In this document: positions 50,193 to 58,609 of the stretch, piece after piece
Layout: each line of letters begins with the position of its first letter
Numbering within the stretch: the first letter of the stretch is position 1
Source of the DNA: Candidatus Leptovillus affinis
GTDB taxonomy: Bacteria; Chloroflexota; Anaerolineae; Promineifilales; Promineifilaceae
NCBI GenBank assembly: GCA_016705235.1
Contig: JADIYP010000002.1
Span: forward strand, 248,001 to 312,000
DNA length: 64,000 nt
Direction: 5' to 3'
The notes under the pieces: generated by a model
Seen by the model: only the letters and a program-made list of their open reading frames with translations
Told to the model about the DNA's origin: nothing
Database searches by the model: none
Position numbers and translations under genes: made by a program

Positions 50193-52949
50193 CTAGAGGG
50201 TGCTTTCCGGGTCGATGTCCACGTACCAGTTGGCCGGAATGGGGAAATCGACCAGCAGCCGGTTGGGATTGGGGGAACGGACGATGAGCTGCCAGCGGTA
50301 ACGGCCGTCTACCCGGCTAAAAAACGGCGGCACCGGCCCTAAAATCTCCGTCGCTCCCAGAGCCAGCTCCCGCGCATGGCGGCGCAGCCCTTTTGCCAGG
50401 TCCTCAGCCTGCCGCTTGCCACGCTCGTTGATCGGGTCTACAAGCACCAATTTCGCCAGACGGCGGAACGGTGGCAGGCTGTGCTGCGTGCGAAAGCGAA
50501 TTTCCTCCAGGTAAAAGCTGGCATAATCATGCTCCGCCGCTGCCTGAATGGCGTAATGCTCCGGCTGATAGGTCTGGATGATCACGCGCCCGCCCAGCAA
50601 GCCGCGCCCCGCGCGCCCGGCCACCTGCGCCAAAACCTGAAACGCCCGCTCGCCAGTGCGATAATCTGGCAGCCCCAAAGACACGTCCGCCGAAATCACC
50701 CCCACCAGCGTCACCAGCGGCAAATCCAGCCCTTTGGCGATCATTTGTGTGCCCACCAAAATATCCGCTTCCTGGTTGATAAAACCGGCCAGAAGCTGCT
50801 CGTGGGCGTCGCGCCCGGCCGTGGTGTCGCGGTCCCACCGGGTGATGCGCGCGGCCGGCCAGCGCTGCTGCACCTGCTCCTCCACCTGCTCCGTGCCCAG
50901 GCCAAAATAGCGAATGCGCTTGGACGCGCAGACCGGACACTCGGTGGGCTGCGGTTCCTGACGGCCGCAGTGGTGGCAAACCAGCGCGGCGTTCGGTCGA
51001 TGGAATGTCAGGGGCATGTCGCAGCGGGAGCAGCGGGCGATGTAGCCACAGTCGCGGCAGATCACAAAGGTGGCCGTGCCGCGCCGATTGAGGAAGAGAA
51101 TAGCCTGCTCGCCGCGATCTAATGTTTCGGTAACGGCCGTTTCCAACGCCCGGCTAAAAATCGAACGATTCCCGGCCCGCAGTTCCTGGCGCAAGTCAAC
51201 CACCTGGATGGGCGGCAGGGGAATGGTCAGGGCATCGTCCGGGTCTTCGCCCGCCTGGACATAGCGGGCAATTTGGTGCAGCCGTTCGGCCTGGCTTTGC
51301 ACGCGCTGGCGGTGGCCCATCACCCGTTTGGGCAGTTCCAGCAGGCGGTATCGCCCGCCCTGCGCCCGATGGTAAGTGACCAGATCAGGCGTGGCGCTGC
51401 CCATGATGACTGTCGCGCCGAGGATGTCGCCCAGGTGAACGGCCGTTTCCCGGGCGTGGTAATACGGCGGCGGCACTGGCGGCGTTTGTTTGTAACTGGG
51501 ATCGTGTTCCTCGTCGACCACAATCACGCCAATGTTGGGCAGCGGCGTAAACAAGGCGCTGCGCGGTCCAACAACAATATCAAACAAGCCCTGCCGTGCC
51601 CGCCGCCAGGTGTCGTAGCGCTCGCCCGCGTTGAGACCACTGTGCAGCACAGCCACCCGCCCCGGAAAACGGGCGGCAAACCGGCGCACAGTTTGCGGCG
51701 TTAGGGCAATTTCCGGCACCAGCACAATCGCCTGCTGGCCCTGCGCCAACGCATAGTCGATGGCCCGCATGTAGATTTCGGTTTTGCCGCTGCCCGTGAC
51801 GCCATGCAGCAGGAAAGGCGTAGGGGCTTCATCTTCCGCTTCGATCATCGCCACTTTGACGCGGCCCCAAATGCGCGCCTGATCCAATGTGAGCTGGGGC
51901 GCGTCGGCAGGGATAAAATCACGGTCGGCCAGGGGGTCGCGCCACACTTCTTCCGCGCCAAGCCGGATGAGGTCCAGCTTGACCAACTTTTTCAGGTGGT
52001 TGAGATTGGCCCCGGTGGCGGCGTAAATATCGCTAACGGCCGTTGCCTGAGCCGCCGCCGCCAGCAAAGTGACGATGCGATAATACATGTCCGCGCCGCG
52101 CAGCCGCAGAGCCTGAGCCAGCGCCTGGCGAGGCGGAACCGCCAGACTGACAGATTGCAGCGGTTCCCCATCCGACACCCCAAATCCAACATCGGAAATG
52201 GTAACGAGATCGGCTTCGGCCAGGGCTTGCAGGTGGTCGGCGGACGCGCCGGTGGCGGCCAGCACGGCCGTTTCCTCCGGCAGCGGGTCGTCCAATTCGG
52301 CCAGATAAAAGAGTACGTCGGCCTGTTTGCTGGGGCGGCCAAGCTGGCGCAAGGCGGCCTCTACTCGTTTGGGTCCGGCGATCAGTTCGGCGGTGCGGAT
52401 TTCCTTGGGGCGCGCGCGGGGCGGGTCTAACACGGTAGCTTTGCGCAAGATGTTGCGGTTGGTAAGTTGGGTAACGGCCGTTTTCCAATCTGTTTTAGGC
52501 AGTGCGCGCTGAATCTGGCGGCCGCGCAGGTCGCCCTTCTGGCGCAGCAGGTCGATAATTTGCCGCTGAAGGTCAGTGAGACGGCCGTTGCCGTCCCAGT
52601 AAGGATTCACGTCAAACACACTATCCGCCCAACGGGTCAGGCCGGGCGGCAGCATCAGCCGCAGACAGCCGTTGAGCGGAGCCAGATATTCCTGGCTGAG
52701 CCACTGCGCCAGGGCGATTTGCCAGGGCCACAACACCGGCTCCGGATCGATCAGGGCAATCACCGGTTTGGTTTCCTCCACCGGCGCGGTGTCCTCGAAG
52801 GCGATGACGATGCCCTGCGCCAGACGGCGGCCAAATTCCACCTCTACCAGATGACCGACGCGCAGTTGGGCGGCCAGATCGCGCGGCACGCTGTAATGAA
52901 ACGTGCCCTCAAGCTGCGCCTCGATATTGATGACTAAAACGGCATACAT
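50193..52949 (-). CDS. priA: Primosomal replication protein N' (helicase)
   Basis: 918 residues. The N-terminal DNA-binding region is YHYSVP-like (FHYSVPRDLAAQL). The DEAH-type helicase core has Walker A HGVTGSGKTEIYMRA and Walker B VVDEEHDPSYK. The zinc-binding insert carries eight Cys (CRDCGYIARCSRCDMPL, CHHCG, CPVC). C-terminal motifs are GTQMIAKGLD, VAGRAGRG and YQPEHYAI. It restarts stalled replication forks. It is longer than the usual 730-800 residues because the region around 115-370, between the N-terminal domain and the helicase core, is expanded. No neighbour suggests a special role. Confidence 0.96.
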   Translation of the reverse strand: MYAVLVINIEAQLEGTFHYSVPRDLAAQLRVGHLVEVEFGRRLAQGIVIAFEDTAPVEETKPVIALIDPEPVLWPWQIALAQWLSQEYLAPLNGCLRLMLPPGLTRWADSVFDVNPYWDGNGRLTDLQRQIIDLLRQKGDLRGRQIQRALPKTDWKTAVTQLTNRNILRKATVLDPPRARPKEIRTAELIAGPKRVEAALRQLGRPSKQADVLFYLAELDDPLPEETAVLAATGASADHLQALAEADLVTISDVGFGVSDGEPLQSVSLAVPPRQALAQALRLRGADMYYRIVTLLAAAAQATAVSDIYAATGANLNHLKKLVKLDLIRLGAEEVWRDPLADRDFIPADAPQLTLDQARIWGRVKVAMIEAEDEAPTPFLLHGVTGSGKTEIYMRAIDYALAQGQQAIVLVPEIALTPQTVRRFAARFPGRVAVLHSGLNAGERYDTWRRARQGLFDIVVGPRSALFTPLPNIGVIVVDEEHDPSYKQTPPVPPPYYHARETAVHLGDILGATVIMGSATPDLVTYHRAQGGRYRLLELPKRVMGHRQRVQSQAERLHQIARYVQAGEDPDDALTIPLPPIQVVDLRQELRAGNRSIFSRALETAVTETLDRGEQAILFLNRRGTATFVICRDCGYIARCSRCDMPLTFHRPNAALVCHHCGRQEPQPTECPVCASKRIRYFGLGTEQVEEQVQQRWPAARITRWDRDTTAGRDAHEQLLAGFINQEADILVGTQMIAKGLDLPLVTLVGVISADVSLGLPDYRTGERAFQVLAQVAGRAGRGLLGGRVIIQTYQPEHYAIQAAAEHDYASFYLEEIRFRTQHSLPPFRRLAKLVLVDPINERGKRQAEDLAKGLRRHARELALGATEILGPVPPFFSRVDGRYRWQLIVRSPNPNRLLVDFPIPANWYVDIDPESTL

Positions 52950-53041
52950 GCCGGTGATTGTATCATAGGCAGAAGGGGAAGGGGTGAACGGCCGTTAACG
53001 CTTCCCCAATTTCCAACATAGGCAAAGCCATGCCCTGATGC

Positions 53042-53047
53042 TAAAAT
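53042..53047 (+). promoter_or_regulatory. TGCTAAAAT extended -10, leaderless start
   Basis: TG-C-TAAAAT ends at 53047, 7 nt before the ATG at 53055, so the transcript should start at or just before the start codon. There is no Shine-Dalgarno sequence. The same TGCTAAAAT string occurs at 43701-43709. Confidence 0.45.
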
Positions 53048-53054
53048 TCGCTTT

Positions 53055-53789
53055 ATGGCTTCCTCAACCCCATCTCCCCTCATTTTGCACGCCGAACAGG
53101 AACATCCCCGACTGCAATTTGTGGTCGTGGCGCTGCTTGCGGCGGCTTATATCGGCTTCTTTTTTCTCTTGCGCGCCCTCATCCGTCTGGCCCCTGGCGA
53201 TTTACCCAGCTTCGCCCTGAGCATCTCCTGTTTGTTTTCGGCGCCGCTGGCTTTGGCCGTGGCCTGGGGCGCGGAAAAATGGCTCAAGCAAATGTGGCCC
53301 AGCGGTTACAACCTGGTACTCACCGAGACAACCCTGCAAGTCAACCAGCCGGAATTGGAAGCCTTGAATTTTCAGTGGGCGGGCAACATCGACCGGATCG
53401 GCTGGTATTTTGGGCTGAAGGGGTACAAACGAGGCGGGCAAGAGCGACGGGTTCCCGACAGTTGGCTGTGTCTGGCCTGTCAGGTGCAGCAAGACGACAG
53501 CCGCCTGATCGTGTACACCTACGCCTCGCCCGATAAGGCGGCGGCGCATTTGACGCCGCAAGCCAAACCGATCCGGTTTAACAAAATCAATCCGGTTGAG
53601 GTGTATGGCAATACGTTGTCCAACCGCTTCCAACCGCCCAGCCGCCCGCAGAGTATCCCAACGCATATTTTGAACAGCAAAGACGGCCGTTTCTGGCTGG
53701 CGGAACAACGTCGCTGGCAGGAAGGGCTGGAATTGCCGCTCAAAGAATTCGAGATTTTCTTAACCTATCTACAATCGCACAACCCATAG
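53055..53789 (+). CDS. Two-helix membrane protein, unknown
   Basis: 244 residues. Two transmembrane helices (about 22-45 and 53-72) are followed by a soluble beta-rich domain of about 160 residues (GYNLVLTETTLQVNQPELEAL), somewhat like membrane PH (bPH) proteins. The C-terminal domain ends in a helix LPLKEFEIFLTYLQSHNP. No family recognised. It stands upstream of the acyl-CoA dehydrogenase by 56 bp and may share its transcript. Confidence 0.7.
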   Translation: MASSTPSPLILHAEQEHPRLQFVVVALLAAAYIGFFFLLRALIRLAPGDLPSFALSISCLFSAPLALAVAWGAEKWLKQMWPSGYNLVLTETTLQVNQPELEALNFQWAGNIDRIGWYFGLKGYKRGGQERRVPDSWLCLACQVQQDDSRLIVYTYASPDKAAAHLTPQAKPIRFNKINPVEVYGNTLSNRFQPPSRPQSIPTHILNSKDGRFWLAEQRRWQEGLELPLKEFEIFLTYLQSHNP

Positions 53790-53845
53790 CGGAACAAGGT
53801 CGGCCTACACGGCCGTTGTCCGCCAAGACAAGGAGAACACACGCC

Positions 53846-55009
53846 ATGTTTGATTTTATTACCGAAGAACACAAAATGATTCAGCAGGCGGCCCGCGATT
53901 TTGCCCGCAACGAAATCGCCCCCATCGCCGAACACCACGACCAAACCGGAGAATTCCCCATCGACACGGTGCGCAAAATGGGCCAGTTGGGCTTTATGGG
54001 CATTGAAGTGCCGGAGGAATATGGCGGCGCCGGCATGGACACGCTGGCCTATTCGATGGCCCTGACGGAAATTTGTAAGGTCGACGCCAGCCACGGCACG
54101 GTGATGTCGGTGAATAATTCGCTTTACTGCCACGGCCTGCTCAAATTTGGCACGGAAGCGCAAAAGCAAACCTATGTTGTGCCCATCGCCAGCGGCGAAA
54201 AGATCGGCGCGTACAGCCTGACAGAGCCGATGAGCGGCAGCGACGCCGGCACGATGGCCAGCCGCGCGGTGCTGAATGAAGCGGGGACGCATTATGTGAT
54301 AAACGGCCGTAAATCCTGGGTCACTTCCGCGCCATACGCCAACTACATTGTCCTCTTCACCATGACCCAGCCGGAACTACAGCACAAAGGGGTCACTGCC
54401 TTCATCATCGAAACCGATAAGCCGGGCTTCTCGCGCGGCAAAACCGAACCCAAGCTGGGCATCCGCGCCAGCGCCACCAGCGAAATCATCTTCGACAACT
54501 ATGAATGCCCGGTGGAAAACCGTCTGGGCAAAGAAGGCGAAGGCTTCAAAATTGCCATGACCGTGCTGGACGCCGGGCGCATCGGCATCGCGTCGCAGGC
54601 GCTGGGTCTGGCCGAGGCGGCCTTAGAGGCCAGCATCGTCTACGCCAAAGAGCGCGAGGCGTTTGGCCAAAAAATCGGCCAGTTCCAGATGATCCAGCAA
54701 AAATTGGCGGACATGAAATGCAAGGTCGATGCTTCCCGCCTGCTGATTTACCAGGCGTGTCTGGCCAAGAAACAGGCGCTGGCGACGAACGGCCGTTATT
54801 CCATGGAAGCCAGCATGGCCAAACTCTTCGCCAGCGAATCGGCCATGTGGGTGACCACCCAGGCCATTCAAATTCATGGCGGCATGGGTTACAGCAAAGA
54901 AATGCCCCTGGAACGCTACTTCCGCGACGCCAAAATCACTGAAATCTACGAAGGGACCAGCGAAATCCAGCGCATGGTCATTGCCCGCAGCCTGACCGGC
55001 TTGCGCTAA
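53846..55009 (+). CDS. Acyl-CoA dehydrogenase
   Basis: 387 residues from ATG 53846, which has AAGGAG ahead. The FAD-binding motifs are AYSLTEPMSGSDAG and KSWVTSAPYANYIVLF, and FGQKIGQFQMIQQKLADM is in the C-terminal helical domain. The catalytic base Glu is in the IYEGTSEIQRMVIARS segment near residue 365, the short/medium-chain position. It oxidises acyl-CoA to 2-enoyl-CoA, passing electrons to ETF. Chain-length preference is not certain (butyryl-CoA type likely). No other beta-oxidation gene is adjacent. Confidence 0.94.
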   Translation: MFDFITEEHKMIQQAARDFARNEIAPIAEHHDQTGEFPIDTVRKMGQLGFMGIEVPEEYGGAGMDTLAYSMALTEICKVDASHGTVMSVNNSLYCHGLLKFGTEAQKQTYVVPIASGEKIGAYSLTEPMSGSDAGTMASRAVLNEAGTHYVINGRKSWVTSAPYANYIVLFTMTQPELQHKGVTAFIIETDKPGFSRGKTEPKLGIRASATSEIIFDNYECPVENRLGKEGEGFKIAMTVLDAGRIGIASQALGLAEAALEASIVYAKEREAFGQKIGQFQMIQQKLADMKCKVDASRLLIYQACLAKKQALATNGRYSMEASMAKLFASESAMWVTTQAIQIHGGMGYSKEMPLERYFRDAKITEIYEGTSEIQRMVIARSLTGLR

Positions 55010-55026
55010 ACCTGCCTGACCTGACC

Positions 55027-55058
55027 GACCTGACAGATTTCCCCCAATCTGTCAGGTC
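55027..55058. terminator. 13-bp-arm hairpin after acyl-CoA dehydrogenase
   Basis: GACCTGACAGATT (55027-55039) and AATCTGTCAGGTC (55046-55058) form a perfect stem with a C-rich loop just after the stop at 55009. A T-run is absent. The AGATT/AATCT ends link it to the double-palindrome family. Confidence 0.5.
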
Positions 55059-55093
55059 GTATCCTCCAGTGTGGGAAGCCACAGGTGAATACA

Positions 55094-55522
55094 ATGGAAA
55101 CGATGGACTTGTATACGGCCGTAGCCCACTTTGCCACCCTCACTCACCCCTTCAGCGAAGCCGGCCTGGACCAAAACTGGCAGTGGCGCGCCCACAACGA
55201 AGGCGTTCGTTTTGCCCTTTGGGAAACAATCATCCCATAAACAAGGCATTGAGTGGCCTGCAACTGGTCGGCTACTCACCCAGGAATTCTCAATTAGTCA
55301 GGCATCGGCGAACAAGGGAAATTTTTTGAATTGGGGGGGCCGGGGGGGGGGGGGGGGCGGGGGGGGGGGCCCCCGGGGGGGGGGAGCGGGGGGGCTTTCT
55401 GGTTAAATTGAGAATTGCTGCTACTCACCAACCAGATACAACACACCTTCCCTGCCAAACCAGGGCGCGATGTGGAGTTGTGGAATTTGCTGGCTACCCC
55501 CTTTGCTGCCCGCTTGTTATAA
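55094..55522 (+). pseudogene. Broken small gene, frameshifted and split by an insertion
   Basis: ATG 55094 begins a 48-residue frame (METMDLYTAVAHFATLTH ... NEGVRFALWETIIP) that ends at a TAA at about 55238. One base out of phase, the reading continues as KQGIEWPATGRLLT to the insertion point at 55280. If the element and one copy of the 9-bp duplication are removed, this frame joins NQIQHTFPAKPGRDVELWNL to a TAA at 55520-55522. So one frameshift and one insertion separate three parts of an ORF of about 95 residues. The N-terminal part looks like the start of a DinB-type protein to me, but this is weak. Alternatively the frameshift is a sequencing error next to a problem region. Confidence 0.6.
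55281..55420. mobile_element. Insertion with 15-bp terminal inverted repeats, 9-bp target duplication and poly-G centre
   Basis: The left end CAGGAATTCTCAATT (55281-55295) and the complement of the right end, CAGCAATTCTCAATT (55406-55420), differ at 1 of 15 positions. CTACTCACC occurs just before (55272-55280) and just after (55421-55429), the signature of a 9-bp target duplication. Between the ends lies almost uninterrupted G (about 55333-55394, with a few C and A), unlike anything else in the window. An insertion sequence with its interior lost and replaced by a poly-G artefact is my best reading. The CAGG-type ends and 8-10 bp duplications recall the ISAs1 group, but this is not proven. 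Confidence 0.7.
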
Positions 55523-55540
55523 TTAAGAGGGTAGCTATCA

Positions 55541-55600
55541 AGACCCCAAGGGTTTGATACCCAAATAATCCAAAATTCCAGGATTAAACCCTTGGGGTCT
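55541..55600. repeat. AGACCCCAAGGGTTT-family palindrome, clean single copy
   Basis: AGACCCCAAGGGTTTGATAC starts at 55541 and AAACCCTTGGGGTCT ends at 55600, with CCAAATAATCCAAAATTCC between. It is the clearest isolated copy with the same centre as the tandem array at 9101, and lies 38 bp before the STAS gene. Confidence 0.93.
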
Positions 55601-55638
55601 TACTTCCTCAAATATTTTTAGCAGCTGAGAGAATCGAG

Positions 55639-55983
55639 ATGAACGTTGATATTCAGCCAGAAAAAGACGTAATCACCGTAAAAATCAGCGGCGAACTAAA
55701 CCGCCAAACAGTGCCGGACCTCCAAGATAAACTGCTGCCGCTTATTTCCACCGGCTGCAAAATCTTAATGGATATGCGAGACGTGAGTTACATATCCAGC
55801 GCCGGACTGCGTGTATTTTTGCTCATATATCGCCAGGTGGATCATGAACACGGCCGTATCGTCCTCACCGGCCTGCAAGAGATGATCCACGACACCATGT
55901 CGATCACTGGTTTTCTCGACTTCTTCCAAACATATCCGACCGTCGCTGAAGGCCTCAACGCCCTCAAACAACCAGCGCTCTAA
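55639..55983 (+). CDS. STAS-domain anti-sigma factor antagonist
   Basis: 114 residues, a single STAS domain of SpoIIAA/RsbV type. The phosphorylatable serine lies in SYISSAGLRVF (Ser53/Ser54), after the strand ILMDMRDV. In such systems the unphosphorylated antagonist binds the HATPase kinase and frees its sigma factor or other partner, and a PP2C phosphatase regenerates it. Both partners follow downstream (58164 and 58610), separated by the debranching enzyme gene 20 bp after this stop. Confidence 0.92.
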   Translation: MNVDIQPEKDVITVKISGELNRQTVPDLQDKLLPLISTGCKILMDMRDVSYISSAGLRVFLLIYRQVDHEHGRIVLTGLQEMIHDTMSITGFLDFFQTYPTVAEGLNALKQPAL

Positions 55984-56003
55984 AATCACCCTATCCACAA
56001 CTT

Positions 56004-58118
56004 ATGCAACGAATAGACGTTTACCCAACACACCGTTATCAAAATTTTCTGCTGCGGGTTGGACGGCCGTATCCCCTCGGCGCAAACTTTGTCCCCGGCG
56101 GGGTCAATTTTTCCGTTTTCTCTCGCTACGCCACCGATTGCACCCTGGTTCTCTTTGATAAAGGCGCCCAAGAGCCATTTGGCCAAATCCCCTTCCCGGC
56201 CGAATTCCGCATTGGTCACGTCTTTTCCATGGTCGTATTTGACCTGGATTACGAAAACATTGAATATGGCTACGTATTTGACGGCCCAAACGCGCCGCAC
56301 GAGGGACACCGCTTCGATAAATCCTGCGTTTTACTAGACCCCTACGCGAAGGCCGTCAGCGGGCGCGATTTGTGGGGCAGCCCGCCAAAATACAGCGACG
56401 GTCTGCAACATCGCGGCCTGCTGGTATACGATGATTTCGACTGGGTTCATGACCGGATGCTGGGTATTCCGGCGGAAGACCTGGTTATTTATGAGATGCA
56501 CGTGCGCGGTTTTACGCGCCACCCATCCTCCAATGTCAAATACCCCGGCACCTTCGCGGCCATCCGCGAAAAAATACCCTACCTTAAGGAATTAGGGGTC
56601 AACTGCGTGGAATTTATGCCCATCCACGAATTCGACGAGCTGCAAAACACCTTTGTAAACCCGGAAACGGAAGAACCGCTAAAAAATTATTGGGGCTACA
56701 ACACGGTGGGCTTTTTTGCGCCGAAGGCCGGCTATGCCGCCACCGGCCGTCTGGGAATGCAAGTGGATGAATTTAAGGCTCTGGTGAAACTGCTGCATCA
56801 GAACGGCATCGAGGTGATGTTGGATGTGGTGTTTAACCACACGGCCGAAGGGGGCAACGACGACGATCACACCTTCTCGTTCCGAGGGATTGACAACAAA
56901 ACGTATTACATGCTGCGGCCAGACGGCCGTTATTACAATTTCAGCGGCACCGGCAACACCATGAACTGCAACAACCCGGTCGTACGCGGCATGGTGCTAG
57001 ACTGCCTGCGCTATTGGGTAGCCGAGTACCACATCGACGGCTTCCGGTTTGATCTGGCCTCTATTTTGGGGCGCGATACGCGAGGTAACCCGCTGTCCAA
57101 TCCGCCGCTGCTGGAAGCGCTGGCCTACGACCCCATTTTGGGCAAAACCAAGCTCGTCGCCGAGGCGTGGGATGCGGGCGGGTTGTATCAGGTGGGGTCA
57201 TTTCCGGCATACGGCCGTTGGAGCGAATGGAACGGCCAATACCGCGACACCCTGCGTCGCTTTCTTATCGGCGACATGGGCCAGGTGGGCGCGCTGGCTG
57301 AATGCATCCAGGGTTCGCCCCACCTCTACCAGGAACGCGGTCCGACAGCCTCCATCAACTTCATCACTGCGCACGATGGCTTTACATTGGCCGACCTTTT
57401 TTCGTACAATGAAAAACACAATTGGGCCAACGGCGAGAGCAATCGTGATGGCCATACCCCCAATCACAGTTGGAACTGCGGCTGGGAAGGCCCCACCAAC
57501 GACCTGGCCATCAACACCTTGCGCCGCCAGTTGATGAAAAATGCCATAGCGATCTTAATGGTCAGCCAGGGCATTCCGATGATACTCATGGGCGACGAAG
57601 TGGCCCAATCCCGCAAAGGTAACAACAACAGTTACTGCCAGGATAACGAACTGAACTGGTTCAATTGGCAGTTGTACGACAGCAACAGCGACATCTTTCA
57701 TTTCTTTAAAAACTTCATCGCCTTCCGCAAAGCTCACCCGGTGCTGCGCAGTCGCACCCATTTCCGCAATATGGATTATGTGGGCAGCGGCTTTGCCGAT
57801 ATTTCCTGGCATGGCGTGGAAGCGTGGAACGCCGACTGGTCTTATCACAGCCGGACGCTGGCCTTTATGTTGTGCGGTCAGCACGCGCGACAAGGCTCCG
57901 TGCAAGACGATTACATCTACGTCGCCATGAACATGCATTGGGAAAGCCATCAATTTGACCTGCCTAATTTACCGGGCGCGCGCAAATGGCATGTATTTGC
58001 CAACACCAGCATGGCGTCGCCAATAGACATTTGTGAACCAGGGGACGAAATTAGTTTAGCAGTACAAGACTCTTTTTTGGTAGGAGCGCGTTCTGTGGTT
58101 GTCTTGGTTGGCCGGTAA
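56004..58118 (+). CDS. glgX: Glycogen debranching enzyme, isoamylase type
   Basis: 704 residues. A CBM48-like N-terminal domain (about 10-110) with GRPYPLGANFVPGGVNFSVF is followed by a GH13 domain: VMLDVVFNHTAEGG, GFRFDLASILGRD (nucleophile Asp), VAEAWDAGG (acid/base Glu) and ITAHDGFTLADL with EKHNWANGE. There is no signal peptide, so it acts on intracellular glycogen alpha-1,6 branches, unlike the two exported GH13 enzymes of this window. It lies inside a STAS/kinase/phosphatase gene set with 20- and 45-bp gaps, suggesting common expression. Confidence 0.95.
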   Translation: MQRIDVYPTHRYQNFLLRVGRPYPLGANFVPGGVNFSVFSRYATDCTLVLFDKGAQEPFGQIPFPAEFRIGHVFSMVVFDLDYENIEYGYVFDGPNAPHEGHRFDKSCVLLDPYAKAVSGRDLWGSPPKYSDGLQHRGLLVYDDFDWVHDRMLGIPAEDLVIYEMHVRGFTRHPSSNVKYPGTFAAIREKIPYLKELGVNCVEFMPIHEFDELQNTFVNPETEEPLKNYWGYNTVGFFAPKAGYAATGRLGMQVDEFKALVKLLHQNGIEVMLDVVFNHTAEGGNDDDHTFSFRGIDNKTYYMLRPDGRYYNFSGTGNTMNCNNPVVRGMVLDCLRYWVAEYHIDGFRFDLASILGRDTRGNPLSNPPLLEALAYDPILGKTKLVAEAWDAGGLYQVGSFPAYGRWSEWNGQYRDTLRRFLIGDMGQVGALAECIQGSPHLYQERGPTASINFITAHDGFTLADLFSYNEKHNWANGESNRDGHTPNHSWNCGWEGPTNDLAINTLRRQLMKNAIAILMVSQGIPMILMGDEVAQSRKGNNNSYCQDNELNWFNWQLYDSNSDIFHFFKNFIAFRKAHPVLRSRTHFRNMDYVGSGFADISWHGVEAWNADWSYHSRTLAFMLCGQHARQGSVQDDYIYVAMNMHWESHQFDLPNLPGARKWHVFANTSMASPIDICEPGDEISLAVQDSFLVGARSVVVLVGR

Positions 58119-58163
58119 TTCGCATTGACCACAGCGTCTCGCAAATCGAAGGCGGGATTTACC

Positions 58164-58595
58164 ATGATGAAAGCGCTGAGAGTTGAAGGGACATTACAAG
58201 CGATAGAACCTATTGTGAAATTTGCCATTCAGGCCGCCAAAGAAGCGGGTTTGGATGATCAGGCAACGTTTCGCATTCGGCTGGCTGTGGACGAATTGAT
58301 CACAAATATTATTATGCATGGGTATCTGGAGGCGGGCCGTTCTGGCGATATTATTATTTCTTCAGAGATAGACGAGGAGGGGTTAAAAATCTACCTGGAA
58401 GATTATGGCGTTTCTCATGATCCGCGCAATACGCCGCCGCCGAACCTGGATGCGCCATTGGAGGAACGGCCGTTAGGCGGCCTGGGCATTTATCTGGCCT
58501 TGTGGGCCATCGACCAATTTCATTATGAACACGACCGCAATGGCAACAGGAGTGTTCTCGTCTTGGAACGGCCGTGTCCGTCCAAAACCTGTTAA
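58164..58595 (+). CDS. Anti-sigma-type serine kinase (RsbW/SpoIIAB-like HATPase)
   Basis: 143 residues from ATG 58164. A HATPase_c_2 domain has the N box VDELITNIIMHG and the glycine box GGLGIYLALWAID, with IYLEDYGVSHDP as the Asp-containing box. Such proteins bind and inhibit a sigma factor or other partner and phosphorylate the STAS antagonist. It is the probable partner of the STAS protein 55639-55983 and of the phosphatase that begins 15 bp downstream. No sigma factor gene is visible in the window, so the final target is unknown. Confidence 0.9.
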   Translation: MMKALRVEGTLQAIEPIVKFAIQAAKEAGLDDQATFRIRLAVDELITNIIMHGYLEAGRSGDIIISSEIDEEGLKIYLEDYGVSHDPRNTPPPNLDAPLEERPLGGLGIYLALWAIDQFHYEHDRNGNRSVLVLERPCPSKTC

Positions 58596-58609
58596 CCCCA
58601 TCCCCCACC

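Noticed and set aside
55333..55394. G-quadruplex or functional G-tract
   Set aside because: It lies inside a disrupted insertion with target duplication and is out of character with the rest of the DNA; an artefact is simpler.
55131..55406. Small open frame running into the poly-G tract (glycine-rich C terminus)
   Set aside because: The glycines come only from the poly-G stretch, which is likely an artefact.
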